Assembly: GCA_949316235.1 (NCBI GenBank)
Contig: OX438743.1
Coordinates: 15,249,771 to 15,313,770 of the forward strand
Length of the DNA stretch: 64,000 bases
Source of the DNA: Oegoconia quadripuncta
Taxonomy: Eukaryota; Arthropoda; Insecta; Lepidoptera; Autostichidae
Reading direction: 5' to 3'
Numbering within the stretch: the first letter of the stretch is position 1; each line of letters opens with the position of its first letter. The translations under genes were made by a program, and so were the position numbers. Positions 22,466 to 34,832 of the stretch are shown in pieces. The notes beneath the pieces are model-generated. The model was not told where the DNA came from and searched no databases. It worked only from the letters and a program-made list of their open reading frames with translations.

Positions 22466-24364
22466 ATATAAATCACATCTGAATTTTTAACATTGACTCT
22501 TACAGCTAATCAATTACCATTCCCCCAACTGTGTAATGCCAAACAAAAAATAAAATGAACCTGATGGATGGAGGAGGTAGTTGATAGCCATTTTAATAAC
22601 AGTAAGTATAAACAAAATTGTATAATATACCTCACCTCTACTGTACACTACAGTAGTTTTACTCCTAGTTTTCACAATCCCAAAAAATTTTTTTTAGGAT
22701 AATGTCATAGCTCAGCTGATCTGCCTGGAAAAATATTATGGCAACCCTACTTAAAAATATCAGTCACAGTGTAGCCTTGGGGCAGGTGATCAGACAGAGA
22801 TACAAACAAAGAAGAGGTATATGTCCTGCGTTATTGGAAACTGCAGCAGGGAGTCCCTCTGTGAGGGGTTCTTCTATAGTAAACTATAGAAGATAGTAAT
22901 GAACATCACTTTTATAAATAACTGTGGCGCTCAATCAGGTTCCTTTGGATACTACTGAAGAGCTCTGGGCAACAATTCCCAAAAACGCAGGTAGTAAGTA
23001 GTAGGTAATGAATGGCTAATTTAAGTAACTGCGTACGACATAATATAGAACCCGCATTGGGCACCTATTTATTTATAATCACTGTTTATTGGGTGGGCAC
23101 ATTGATTAAGACCACTACATAGCATATCTGTCTACACACAAACTTCCCAGTGAAGGTTTGGATATGGATAAGGGTACTCTTTGTATAATTACTAACGAAG
23201 TAAATCTTAAACTCAAGAAAGATTACCACTAACCTGGATTTCCAGTTCCGTATCAATCACAACTTCACTGATCGTCAGATTTCTATCGTAAATACATTTC
23301 TATGCACTGCCTGATTCTATTAGCTCATTTATTTATATTGTTGCAAGTGCATTCTATAGCTGCCTACTAAAATCACAGATATCTATTGCTAAGATTTCTT
23401 TTGTTTTGTAATTTTCGTTAACTTTCCGTTTCCCAAATCGAACAATAACTATGGCCACAACATTTATTTAAGTAGGTAGGTAGGTACATCTAAGGTAGGT
23501 ACCTACATATTCTGTGCGTGCACAGATTAGTCGACCAGCGAACGAATATTACTGAGTGAAAGGAGTGGAGTATCAGGGAGGTATAAAGAAATTGTCTGTG
23601 GAGCGGTGTACACTGAGCAAATCAACAATAATCATATTATTATGGACGTGATGGCAAGCCTAGCAGGGCTGCCTCTGTTATAGCGTTAAGCGTATTTTAA
23701 AAACGTATTAAAATTAACTTTCAAAAGTTAATTCAAATACGTTTATTTAAATAAAACAGATAAATATTTGTTAGCATTTATTTTTGAATTTTTAATCTGT
23801 CATCTTCAGACGAAACACTCACATGGCTGTTATGGGCTAGATCCCTTTGCCTTCTCCTAACGGAGAGAATGATACCAAAAAAAAAAAACAGTCCAGATTG
23901 ACTTGTCTTATTTGGTAAACAAACAAACCCTTGGTCTTTAGACATTATCTGAGTAATCTGTGAACAAACCACACTCGTAACAAAAACACGACTTGCCGTA
24001 TAAATCACGCCATGTACACTGTGTATAGATGTCTTAAATTATATAAGAAACACATGGAATGTGAATTTCAACGAAAACTGCTGCGAATTATCCTTAAAAA
24101 TACTTATTTTCGCTGAAAATATAAATTTCATAACCACATACTGCCACAGGATAAAAAAAAACATTGACATTACTGACGTTCGGAAATCTATTTTGGTTGT
24201 GATTTTTAGGGATGGGAAAAGTAATGTAATGTGATGAGCGAAAGAACTGAATCAATGAACTGAATTGACATCATCTATTTGGAAAATATTAATTTTTATA
24301 GGAATCCAAAACGTATTTAATTAGTTGTAAAGAAATTTTAGGCTAGTATAAATAATAGTAAAAT

Positions 24365-24395
24365 AATCGCTAGTATGAAGAGCATACTAGCGATT
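24365..24395. repeat. 13-bp-stem hairpin
   Basis: Arms 24365-24377 and 24383-24395 are perfect reverse complements around AAGAG. Too short to call a known RNA. Confidence 0.7.
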
Positions 24396-24588
24396 TCTTA
24401 TTTTTGATTGATTTAATAAGCTTGTTAATATTTTTTTTATTTCAGTTATTTGGCCTATGTCCAACAGAAGACTTCTGTGGGCTGAAATGACGATTATTAA
24501 TCAAATTAAATGATTAATTGAATTAGATGATCAAGTTCACTTCATTTTCGTACTCATTCACCATCATTGGTTCGGTGATACCCCAACC

Positions 24589-25069
24589 CTATAAATTGTC
24601 TCTGGTTGCTAGTACGCCATATTTGTTTACCAAATAGGACAAGTCAATCTGGACCATGGACTTATTATTTAAACAGGACTGAGTACTCGCCGCTGAAAAA
24701 CGAGCCGAGCAGGATGTGTAACGTAGAGGCCGTTTGTCTCTGTCTAACAGGGTGACCACAATATATTTGTTACTTGGGACAAATGTTGTAATAAAATATT
24801 TGTCAAAAAACTTTGGCGTTTTGACATTTGCCGGCGTGAGCCATTTATTTCGCATTTCTTCATTTTTTGGGAAACTGCAATAATAGTACAACAGTCAGGA
24901 CCCTAATCAATCACACATATTTGACATATTTCGACTCATTTCAAGAATTCATGGGCATCCTACTTCTTTGATTTACAAAAATATTATTTTTAGCTTACCT
25001 GTGGAAAGATATGTTGCAACCACCATAGGATTCACTTGGGCAAGTATAAACGCAACACTTTTTCACCAT
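24589..25069 (-). pseudogene. Broken THAP zinc-finger gene
   Basis: Exon 1 (25069-24999) starts MVKKCCVYTCPSESYGG and reaches NISFH; donor GTAAGC. Exon 2 begins at 24874 after TTGCAG and continues SFPKNEEMRNKW in phase. The C-x4-C pair (Cys5, Cys10) followed by SFH-FP and a Trp is the first half of a C2CH THAP DNA-binding domain. The second half (C-x2-H and the AVPTxF box) is absent. Exon 2 instead runs into AT-rich and repeat-like sequence (from about 24813 down), part of which (24640-24690) recurs near 23890 and 25510. I read this as a THAP gene cut by a repeat insertion. Alternatives are a recent exon/intron boundary I missed, or a domesticated P-element fragment. Confidence 0.5.
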
Positions 25070-25857
25070 TTTACTCCTTTTACTTGTTATAATATAACAA
25101 ATACTTTAAAAAACTTTTAATGCAAAGAAAATTCAAAATCACACCGAACCATCACCGAACCGCCATGACATGACATGCTTTTCAGGGTTACCATAAAAAT
25201 AACAAAATCGAAATAAAAATGTATGTTTTCTGTTTGATTTAAGAATATATGAAAAGAAATTAATGCGAATGTTATTTGTTTATTTATAATTGTTAAAATA
25301 ACATAAAAATATAAGTGTTTCAATGGAATTTTTGAGTAGCCAAAACTGTTGATCATAATCATTTTTTTTGCTGGCAAGATGTAAGAACGAGACACACGGC
25401 CTCCGTTATTTCTATCTCTCTCGGCTCGGATTTGCCTTTGTGTATGGTGCATCCAATTTAATACCTTATTGCGTTGACATAGTGATCATTTTCCTAAATG
25501 ATTCTTTTGATAGTTATCAGTCCTGTTTAAATAATAAGTCCATGATCTGGACGGACTGTAGTAGTACTTTGCATTCCCGATGGAGGTATGAAAGATTGAA
25601 ATGAAAGAGTCTATCTAACAATGGTCTAACATCGTACACGATGTTTGGGAAATCTCCGAAAAACTAAATTCATACCGTAGTGTTGCCAGAAATAGCTTAT
25701 CACAAAAAGGCGCCAGATTCAGCGATAGGAGTAGATAAGTAAAAATGGAAGCTAGGTGACCCCAAAAAGCGCTAGATTTAGCTCCGAATGCACTAAGGTG
25801 GCAGCAACCGGAACACAACAATGCTATTAACATTGCTGTTTGGCGGTAGCTTTAGAT

Positions 25858-25998
25858 AAGATGGTGGTATCTAGCCAGGCGGACATTTAAAATGCGCTAT
25901 CACCAACCAAACGGAGTACTAAACATATATCCCACTAGGGATCAACCCGCGTCCTCCGATTCGTAAACCCTATGTTGTTTACATTGAGCCACAGAGGC
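25858..25998 (-). mobile_element. SINE family A, head half
   Basis: The minus strand has the tRNA-like head (GCCTCTGTGGCTCAATGTAA, then GGTTTACGAATCGGAGGACG) and body through GGTTGGTGATAGCGC. The 3' half is missing. Confidence 0.65.
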
Positions 25999-26108
25999 GG
26001 TTATTTTCTATCATATTACAAAGTTTCATATAATGTTAGTCAGAAAAAAGAAGCCGAAAGACAGTTATTAGGTATCTCAAGCAGAACACATTTCGGTGTG
26101 TATTTTTT

Positions 26109-26205
26109 TTTATGCACAACAGGTTGGTACTTGACCATGTTAATTGAAGATGAGGCCGAAGGAGGAAGCGTACCGACCCGGAAACCCAAATATTGGGGGA
26201 ACGTA
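26109..26205 (-). mobile_element. SINE family A, tail half
   Basis: The minus strand has GGTTTCCGGGTCGGTACGCT and the terminal TTGTGCATAAAAAAAA. Only the 3' end of the family is present. Confidence 0.6.
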
Positions 26206-26647
26206 AAACCGATATGATGGCATAGACAGTGACGTATGAGCGGATGACTGACAAGATGAAAAAGATAAAGGTGGAGCCATTATTTTGTTTGAATATTCAA
26301 TACACGTCCGATTCCGATCCGATTGTCGGATCAGACTTCTGTGTCGGAAACAGCGCCGAGATGTTTACGATTGCAAGTAACAGTAATTCGTCGACTATTT
26401 TGTCATTCCGCTCCGCATGCAAGCACTCGGGTTAATAGCTCGAAAACAACTGAGTTCAGACGCCTATTCTCGCACACTCGACATTTGTCTATCGATAGAC
26501 ATTGGCATGTCTATCTCTTTCACACTTATATACGTGTGTAAAAGTGACAAACCTATTGATGTCGTTCGACATTGAAATCTCGAGTATGTGAGAATCAGGC
26601 TCTGAAGTTCAGAAGAACGGAAGAATCGAATGTGTATCGAGTAAATA

Positions 26648-27425
26648 TACAGGGTGTAATCGTTAAGTGTGCACAGGCGATTATTCCGTAACTATTATAG
26701 ATATCAAAAAACTTTAAACTGATATCGAAAGTACTTTACCTAATGAGTAAAATGACATTAATAACTTTTTAAAAATAAAACGAGAAATATCCAAAAAAAA
26801 TATATTAAACACTCCCATACATTTTATTTCTTAGTAAGTACAAAATTTTGTACCTATTCAAAGCAGATGTTCGAATTAACGTCCTCGTTGCGCAATACAA
26901 TGACGAGCTCTATTTACAGTTTCTAAATGAACTTTCCTTAACATTTGCGGAGTAATTAAAGCAATTGCACGACGTACACGATTCTGTAACTCTTCTAGGC
27001 TGTGTACTCGCTCAGCGTACAGCCTTTTTTTGTTTTTATTTAGTATGTTGCTTTTCAGCCAGTTCAAATCAATGCGATATTGAAACAAGGTTTATTATTA
27101 ATTTGAAGTGGTAAGATAATTAACCTACACGTGTATCTACTTGAAATTCATCACTATCATAATACATAATTATAAAATGATAAGGGTAAAATGAGTTGAT
27201 ACTATTCCACTTAAAATAAGGAAACTAAAATCTCTACTATCTCATGCTAAATGTATGGGAGTGTTTAATGTATTTTTTTTGGATATTTCTCGTTTTATTT
27301 TTAAATAGTTATTAATGTCATTTTACTCATTAGGTAAAGTATTTTCGATATCAGTTTAAAGTCTTTTGATATCTATAATAGTTACGGAATAATCGCCTGT
27401 GCACACTTAACGATTACATCCTGTA
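26648..27425. mobile_element. Deleted mariner/Tc1-like element, 778 bp
   Basis: Long terminal inverted repeats of about 180 bp (26648-26828 and 27245-27425), nearly identical, starting TACAGG. Flanked by a TA duplication (26646-26647 and 27426-27427). Between the arms a minus-strand frame (27088-26876) codes the last ~70 residues of a transposase (ELQNRVRRAIALITPQMLRK onward). Internal deletion derivative; not autonomous. Confidence 0.85.
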
Positions 27426-27427
27426 TA

Positions 27428-28319
27428 GTGATCAGACAATCGGAAACACCATCTGACGTATATTCTCGCCCTTAACTAGTTTCGTATTGTTGGACAAAAA
27501 TGGTTTTACAGCTTTTTTTCTGGCTAAGGTAGTAGGAAGGCACGCATTTCAAGCTGCATTATTTCTCTTGATTCGCGAGTGAGGCAAAATGCGGCAGTTA
27601 GATATTTACACCTAAGGAAAACTGAATATCTGTGTAGAGGGGCGTTTGGTAATTACCCGGTTTGTTTATCAGATAACAAATCATTTTGCTTAGTCAATCA
27701 AAATCAGTTCATCATCAGATTATCAGAGTAGTCCTCAAGAGTAGTCTGTGAATTGAGCGCCTAATGGCGAGCCTTATATCTTTGGTCATCTCATGTAAGA
27801 CAGAGATAAATAAGTAATTTTTGTCGATTCGTTCGTGTAACCGACTAGCGTTCTAAACGTGCATCAAAGACGGGCTGGTTCAAGGTTTTTCTACAATACT
27901 TGTTTATTATGACTGATTATTTTACGATTTCAACTGTATTATTATTGCCATAAAGCCGAATTTTATATTTCTGCATGCAGTGTCTAGTGTGATAAGTTAC
28001 ATGTTTTCAATAATTTTGATGCGATAAGATCAACTTATTTGTTCAATTCAACCTATTCATTTGCTTTGTCGTGTAGTGTTTTTGATTCTTTTGCTTTTAA
28101 AATATTTAAAATCATGATATTCCTCAAAGGAAGTAGCATAATGAGCATCAGAATGCGGCCATCAAATAAGGTTCGTGTTTCTAAAGTATTTTATGTCAGT
28201 CGTCTTACAATAGTCGTCCAGATAGTAGGTTCTGCAGAATTATTTCCAAAACATTTTCGAGTCGCAAAGTTAACGTACTAACTACTTATTATAACTTATT
28301 TTGGTAGCTTTTGCAAGTG
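27428..28319. other. Upstream region of the thiolase
   Basis: No confident exon. The thiolase first coding exon could be preceded by an untranslated or leader-coding exon here: an AG at 28304-28309 (TTGGTAG) stands 11 bases before its ATG. The stretch 28039-28281 is open in one frame but shows no leader-peptide pattern I trust. Confidence 0.4.
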
Positions 28320-29849
28320 ATGGCGGCGTTTTCTTCAAAAGTTTCGCTCAACGAGGTGGTGATCGCTTCTGCTGTGAGGACCCCTATAGGCTCGTTCAGG
28401 GGTAGCCTGGCGAGTCTTTCAGCAACTGAACTAGGAGCTGTCGCCGTCAAGGGAGCAATAGAACGAGCAGGCATTCCTAAGGAAGAAATTAAAGAGGTTA
28501 ATTTGTTTCACCTACTTTCACCAACAATTTACAGTTAGGTATTCAATCTAATTGGTCCACTTTTATTTCTTGTGGTGAGTTACCATACTTACCAGGTTTA
28601 TGTATAGAATGATAGTCATTCGTTATTTCTATTAGTAGCTATTGACAACTGTCAATGTTTGGATTATCTAAATCTTGTTTCTTTAAATAACTGTCACTCA
28701 TATGGTGATAAATTGATAAAATTTTGATTGATTCTTTGTTACCTAATCAATATAACTTTCAGTTTCAATGCTACACCTACTATAGTACATTGCTTTCTGG
28801 AATTAAATTATGCTTATAACTTTTAGGTTTACATTGGTAATGTATGCTCAAGTAATCTGGGCCAAGCTCCAGCCAGACAAGCAGTAATTTTCGCAGGTCT
28901 CCCAAAGAGTACAATTTGCACAACTGTAAATAAAGTCTGTGCATCCGGAATGAAATCTATAATGTTAGCTGCACAGGGCCTGCAGACTGGAGCTCAAGAT
29001 ATAATCTTAGCTGGAGGAATGGAATCTATGTCGAATGTACCTTTCTATTTGAAGAGAGGGGAAACTTCATATGGTGGCATGCAATTAGTTGATGGCATAG
29101 TATTTGATGGTCTCACTGACGTATACAATAAATTTCATATGGGCAATTGTGCAGAAAATACTGCAAAGAAATTGGAAATATCAAGACAACAGCAAGATGA
29201 TTATGCTTTGTCAAGTTACAAAAGGAGTCAAGCAGCATATGAAGCAAAGGCTTTTGCCGATGAATTGGTTTCTGTTAGTGTGCCACAAAAAAGAGGTGCT
29301 CAACCTATAATATTTGCTGAAGATGAGGAATACAAAAGAGTTAACTTTGAGAAATTCAACAAATTGGCAACAGTATTTCAGAAGGATAATGGAACAGTGA
29401 CGGCTGGAAATGCCTCAACATTAAATGATGGGGCTGCTGCAATGGTTTTAATGACAGCAGATGCAGCACAGAGATTGGATGTAAAACCTATTGCCCGTAT
29501 AGTGGGTTTTGCTGATGGTGAATGTGACCCTATCGATTTCCCAATTGCACCAGCAATTGCTATTCCTAAACTTTTGGAACAAACTGGTGTTAAAAAAGAT
29601 GATGTAGCCCTATGGGAAATCAATGAAGCATTCAGTGTGGTCGTCGTTGCAAATCAAAAGCTATTGGATTTGGATCCAGCTAAAGTTAACATACATGGAG
29701 GTGCTGTAAGCCTTGGTCATCCCATCGGTATGTCCGGTGCAAGAATAGTTGTACATCTGTGCCATGCTTTAAAGAAAGGGGAGAAAGGTGTTGCATCAAT
29801 TTGTAATGGGGGTGGTGGTGCATCATCTATAATGATTGAAAAATTGTAA
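28320..29849 (+). CDS. ACAT1: Acetyl-CoA acetyltransferase (ACAT1-type thiolase)
   Basis: Thiolase II: condenses two acetyl-CoA to acetoacetyl-CoA and reverses it in isoleucine and ketone-body breakdown. Exon 1 is 28320-28496 (donor GTTAAT, weak), exon 2 is 28827-29849 (acceptor TTTTAG); both junctions are phase 0, giving 399 residues. Key residues are present: nucleophile Cys97 in [12 protein letters not shown] at 325-328, His357 in [16 protein letters not shown] and Cys385 in CNGGGGAS. The segment [20 protein letters not shown] is characteristic of the mitochondrial ACAT1 branch rather than cytosolic ACAT2. Odd point: only about 10 residues precede the conserved [13 protein letters not shown], so no mitochondrial leader is visible. 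A leader exon upstream (AG 11 bases before the ATG, frame open as LLQV) or loss of targeting are both possible. Confidence 0.93.
28497..28826 (+). other. Thiolase intron
   Basis: 330 bp, GTTAAT to TTTTAG, AT-rich. The donor has T at +3 and is weak, but the coding continuity ...KEEIKE|VYIGN fits the family exactly. Confidence 0.8.
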
Positions 29850-30770
<921 letters not shown>

Positions 30771-32706
30771 ATTTGCTATTGGTCAGTGTTCTTTATTATA
30801 TCAATTGTTTGCATGGCATGTCATTCGTTATATTTAGCTTTATTGATCTAAGTTTAACTGGTTTTAGAATTAGCTAACTGGTTCTATAAAAAATCGCAGT
30901 GGCCTCATTAAAGCGTGTTTTTGAGGTAGAGAGTGGACATCAAATAGACTTGATTTTTGGGTCAATTTAAAATGGTTTTATCAACTTTGTAAATTTTATT
31001 ATCCTTGTTTTAAATACAAATGGATTTGCAATAGATATCACTTCGCCGTAGTATGTCTGATTTCACTAGGCCATGATGCTTGCTTTGTATTTAGAATTCA
31101 AGGTTTTAAGTTTTTCAAAATTGGTTTACCCAAAATCTGTATTCTAGGATGACAAACTCAACGAACTCCGATGGCTCAAATCACAGAACACTATTACTCC
31201 TAGCTCAAATCACCACTCGGTCACTGAGACAAAAAAACCGCTTCAGTGCCTGTGTATAACTCGTGTCAGAAACGCATCAGTCGGTTCCGTAGTATGTAAA
31301 TACTTCGACCTTATCACTTTCATTCAAGAATAAATCGGCTTAAAACAGGTGGTGAAGAATAAATAAAGAAATAAATTGCACATACACACAGCGCCAGCTA
31401 GTTCCACACTAAGCAACTAGACTTGTATTATGGATGGATCCCAGATAGTTGATAAACTACATAGTTATACAATTTTTTGTAAAGAAATACATATATAAAT
31501 GTCAAACGAATAAACAATAAGGCGCTGTGTATAAAAAAAAAAAAAAAAAAAGAAAAATAACATAATAATAATTATGTACCAAATAAACGATTCTTATTCT
31601 TAAACATCCATAACTCAGGAAATACAAATAGATGCCCCTAGCGGGATACGAACCCGCGACCTTTTGGTATAGCAGTCATAGTTTTTAACCACTACACCAA
31701 ACAGAATAGAACCCTTTTCTGTAGGTAACATCAATTAGAAAATTTAGATAAACCCCGAGGAACGAATCATAATATCATCTAGACATAATACATACATATC
31801 ATAATATACTGGATAAGTTTTTTTACCGTAAGGAAAATTGGGCATATTAGGTAAGTGAAATAGAAGTTACTGGCATAGGTAGTTTATTTTTTTTTTCCAT
31901 AAACGTACGCGCCGGCCGTAGATATGCGATTGGCGGAATTCGTAGGGTTTCTCATGCTTTTATTTGGAACTCATATTTTCTCCACTTTATTTATTTAATT
32001 TAATGATGTAATTATGTGGATTAGATTAGAAACGCGACCGTCAAATGATGCAATTGGCTGTGTCTTAAATATAATAAAACCGTCGTTTTTCGCTTGGTTT
32101 TAAAATGAAAATAATTTCACCTAGGCGTAGATAATCCGTGGCCTCGATTGATTGATTTAGATATGGACCTGTTTTTAACCCCTGACGCAAAAAAGGGGTG
32201 TTATGAATTTAAATCCTATGTCTGCCTGAAGCAAAGGCTGAGCCATAATCAACATAATTGCTGGACATAGGCCTACCTCATAGATTTCCAAAACGATCGG
32301 TTGGAAGCAGCTCGCATCAGCGGACCTTCATTATGCCTACCCTCCACACTTTGTGGGTGGATTTTCATTTTCGAAAACTAGTGTTTGCGAGATGGTTTTG
32401 AACCATGTTTAAAACAAGAATAAGAACGAGTCGCTCTACGGCGTCTATGGAATTGAAGAACGAATGTGCTATTGTGTATGACAAGATTACGAGAAACTTT
32501 ATCGAGTCGCTATTACCTCGAGTCACCCAATGTAAGTTGTGGTTGCTCTACTGAAAGGATAAGGAGACGTGCACGTTCCGCGCTCAGTACTCAGAGGTTC
32601 CGCGCCGTCCTCTCATCTGGGCTTGCCAGGCATATATACCGGGTAAATCCCAAATATATCGTGGCAACTTTTTAGATAGATAAATAAATACAATAGTATT
32701 TATTTA
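30771..32706. other. Intergenic with SINE and LINE remnants
   Basis: Contains a minus-strand family B SINE (31375-31710), a poly(A) run (about 31530-31552), a common 'gacgcaaaaaaggggtgttat' type repeat (about 32180) and a weak RTE-like piece (about 32240-32400). No coding signal. Confidence 0.5.
31375..31710 (-). mobile_element. tRNA-derived SINE (family B, second subfamily)
   Basis: On the minus strand: head GGTGTAGTGGTTAAAAACTA, B box GGTTCGTATCCC, tail with CAGCGCC. The B box would suggest a tRNA, but no acceptor stem closes. Confidence 0.7.
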
Positions 32707-34832
32707 TATACAGGGCGTCCCAAAGTTATGGGACATGAAGGGGAAGTACCTTAAATATCGTAGATAGTGAATTTTGCTCAAAGAAGACTTTATGTTATTT
32801 TTAAAAGTTAGTAATTCTGCATTCATAGATTTTCTAAAAATTATTTGCTTCGGCTGGGAATCGAACCGACTCAAATGTGAAAAAAAAAACACCCTACTTT
32901 TATGATGCCAATCGAAAGAATAGCTAAAAAATAATAACTCTGCCTAAGTAACATAGTATTTTAAAAGAAAGGAACAACGTGAAATTAATCATTTTAATCA
33001 AATAAAAAACATACATGAAACTGCCGTAGTCAATTAAGTAGGTATTTTTTTGTAAATTAATTAATTAAATGCTCAAAATGTGATCCCTCTTGTCTTACGC
33101 AAATCGCCAATCTTTTAATGAGCCCGCTGCCTGTTGATTTTCTAATCATTTTATGGTGAACACTCGATGTGATATGGCACAATTCTGTTTGCAACTCGCC
33201 TACGTTCTCGTATCGCTTTTTGTATAGCATATCTTTCACGTATCCCCAAAAGAAGAAATCTAATGGTGTGAGGTCCGGGGATCTGGCCGGCCATCTAATC
33301 GGTCCATTTGTACCAATCCATGTAGGAAAACATTCATTTAGAAAATCTGCTGCTCTCCGACTATTATGAGCCGGAGCTCCATCTTGTTGGAAAATTAAGT
33401 TTTCTTGCTCCGCCGCGGAATGGTTTCTTATCTTATCCCTTAAAATTTGAAGTATTCCTAAATACTTTTCTGTGTTCAAGGTTCCTTGGTAAAAATGGAT
33501 TAAGAAAACCCGGTTTTTTAAAAGTCCGCACCAACAGTTGAGTGAAAAACGCACTTGGTTATTAGTTTCAGTCACTCGTAGGGGATTTTCTTTAGACCAA
33601 ATACGATTATTGTTGCGGTTATACATACCGTTATTGCTAAAGTTAGATTCGTCTGTCCAAATAATATTATCCAAAAAATTTGGATCTTCGAGCAATCGTG
33701 CCTGGATATCAAGACAGAAATTTTTTCTCCTTTCTGTATCGCCCGGAAGTAATTTTTGAACCAATCGTCCTTCAACATAACTCTTAAAACCGTGTTTTTT
33801 TAATACACGGTGTATTTTACTTTTTGAAACTCCAATTTCATGTTCTCCTTCTCTCACCGATGCTTTCGGAAAAGCCGAAAAGTAAATTAAAATACCAAGT
33901 TCTTCGTCGTTGATCGTATGGTTTTCTTGCTGTGGTTCTCTTGGGCGTTTATCGAAACGTCCCAGAGTTTTCAAATTGTTCACAAGCCTTTTCAAAACTT
34001 TACGAGACGGTATTTGTCTATCAGGATATTTTACGCCATACCACCGCAAACTTCTAGAGATATCTTTATCGTTCAAAAAATATGCTTCCATTAGATCAAA
34101 ACTTACTTGATATGCCATGTTCGCAATAAATTAACACAATAACACTTGTGTAAGTGAATTGAGACTAAACAGATCAATATCCGAAAAACAAACGCTCGCA
34201 CATACTGTTCCATTTTCAAATTTAAGAACAACATTTAAAAATATCACTTCTTTTTAAAATATCTTAAAAAGTATGCATTCAAACAAACGCTGTCATAAAC
34301 TGTTCCATTTTCAAATTATAAATTATTTATTTTTGTTTTTAATTTGCCTTCTGTCTAGCTTACAGAGGACGTATTGAAATACAAGTTTTATCATTTCATC
34401 TACACGTGCACTTATAATAAGGAAAACTATGTTAGTACCTATTTTATGAAGTGGGTACTTATTTACGAATAATCAATGCTATCTTTGGAATGATAATATC
34501 GCTACTTTTCGAACGTCGTCGGCAATAAATAACTTTCTTGAAATTTGACTCAATCATTTTATGTTGTTCCTTTCTTTTAAAATACTATGTTACTTAGGCA
34601 GAGTTATTATTTTTTAGCTATTCTTTCGATTGGCATCATAAAAGTAGGGTGTTTTTTTTTTCACATTTAAGTCGGTTCGATTCCCAGCCGAAGCAAGTAA
34701 TTTTTAGAAAATCTATGAATGCAGAATTACTAACTTTTAAAAATAACATAAAGTCTTCTTTGAGCAAAATTCACTATCTACAATATTTAAGGTACTTCCC
34801 CTTCATGTCCCATAACTTTGGGACGCCCTGTA
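32707..34832 (-). mobile_element. Complete mariner/Tc1-like transposon, 2126 bp
   Basis: Terminal inverted repeats of about 270 bp (32707-32978 and 34563-34832) beginning TACAGGGCGTCCC differ at only a few positions. A TA target duplication flanks both ends (32705-32706 and 34833-34834). A single intact transposase frame (34118-33057) lies between. Intact ORF plus near-identical arms suggest recent insertion. Confidence 0.92.
33057..34118 (-). CDS. Mariner/Tc1-superfamily transposase, intact
   Basis: 353 residues, ATG to TAA, no break. It cuts and pastes its own element by recognising the terminal repeats. An N-terminal helix-turn-helix region (about 1-110) includes VSKSKIHRVLKKHGF. The DDE/D catalytic triad appears as Asp156 in IIWTDESNF, Asp246 in FQQDGAPAH and Asp287 in PDLTPLDFFFWG. 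There are 40 residues between the second and third Asp, longer than the 34 of classical mariner or Tc1, so this belongs to one of the longer-spaced IS630-Tc1-mariner branches; which one needs an alignment. The same C-terminal family is remnant at 27088-26876. In the minus orientation relative to neighbouring genes. Confidence 0.93.
   Translation of the reverse strand: MAYQVSFDLMEAYFLNDKDISRSLRWYGVKYPDRQIPSRKVLKRLVNNLKTLGRFDKRPREPQQENHTINDEELGILIYFSAFPKASVREGEHEIGVSKSKIHRVLKKHGFKSYVEGRLVQKLLPGDTERRKNFCLDIQARLLEDPNFLDNIIWTDESNFSNNGMYNRNNNRIWSKENPLRVTETNNQVRFSLNCWCGLLKNRVFLIHFYQGTLNTEKYLGILQILRDKIRNHSAAEQENLIFQQDGAPAHNSRRAADFLNECFPTWIGTNGPIRWPARSPDLTPLDFFFWGYVKDMLYKKRYENVGELQTELCHITSSVHHKMIRKSTGSGLIKRLAICVRQEGSHFEHLIN

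Larger units (their letters stand above)
17718..24588. other. Repeat-rich region, probable bdg 5' region
   Basis: No confident exon. Any upstream bdg exon must lie here or further right on the minus strand; I could not pick one. It contains LINE pieces (17995-18235, 22260-22465), SINEs (19395-19655, 20025-20200), a short inverted-repeat element (19870-19996), a generic 'ggaaccct' repeat (about 20640-20895), a dispersed repeat (21578-21755) and a 13-bp-stem hairpin (24365-24395). Confidence 0.5.
25070..26647. other. Intergenic, with SINE pieces
   Basis: Contains a minus-strand family A SINE head (about 25858-25998) and a separate minus-strand SINE tail (about 26109-26205); their order shows two partial copies rather than one. 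Otherwise no coding signal. Confidence 0.5.
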
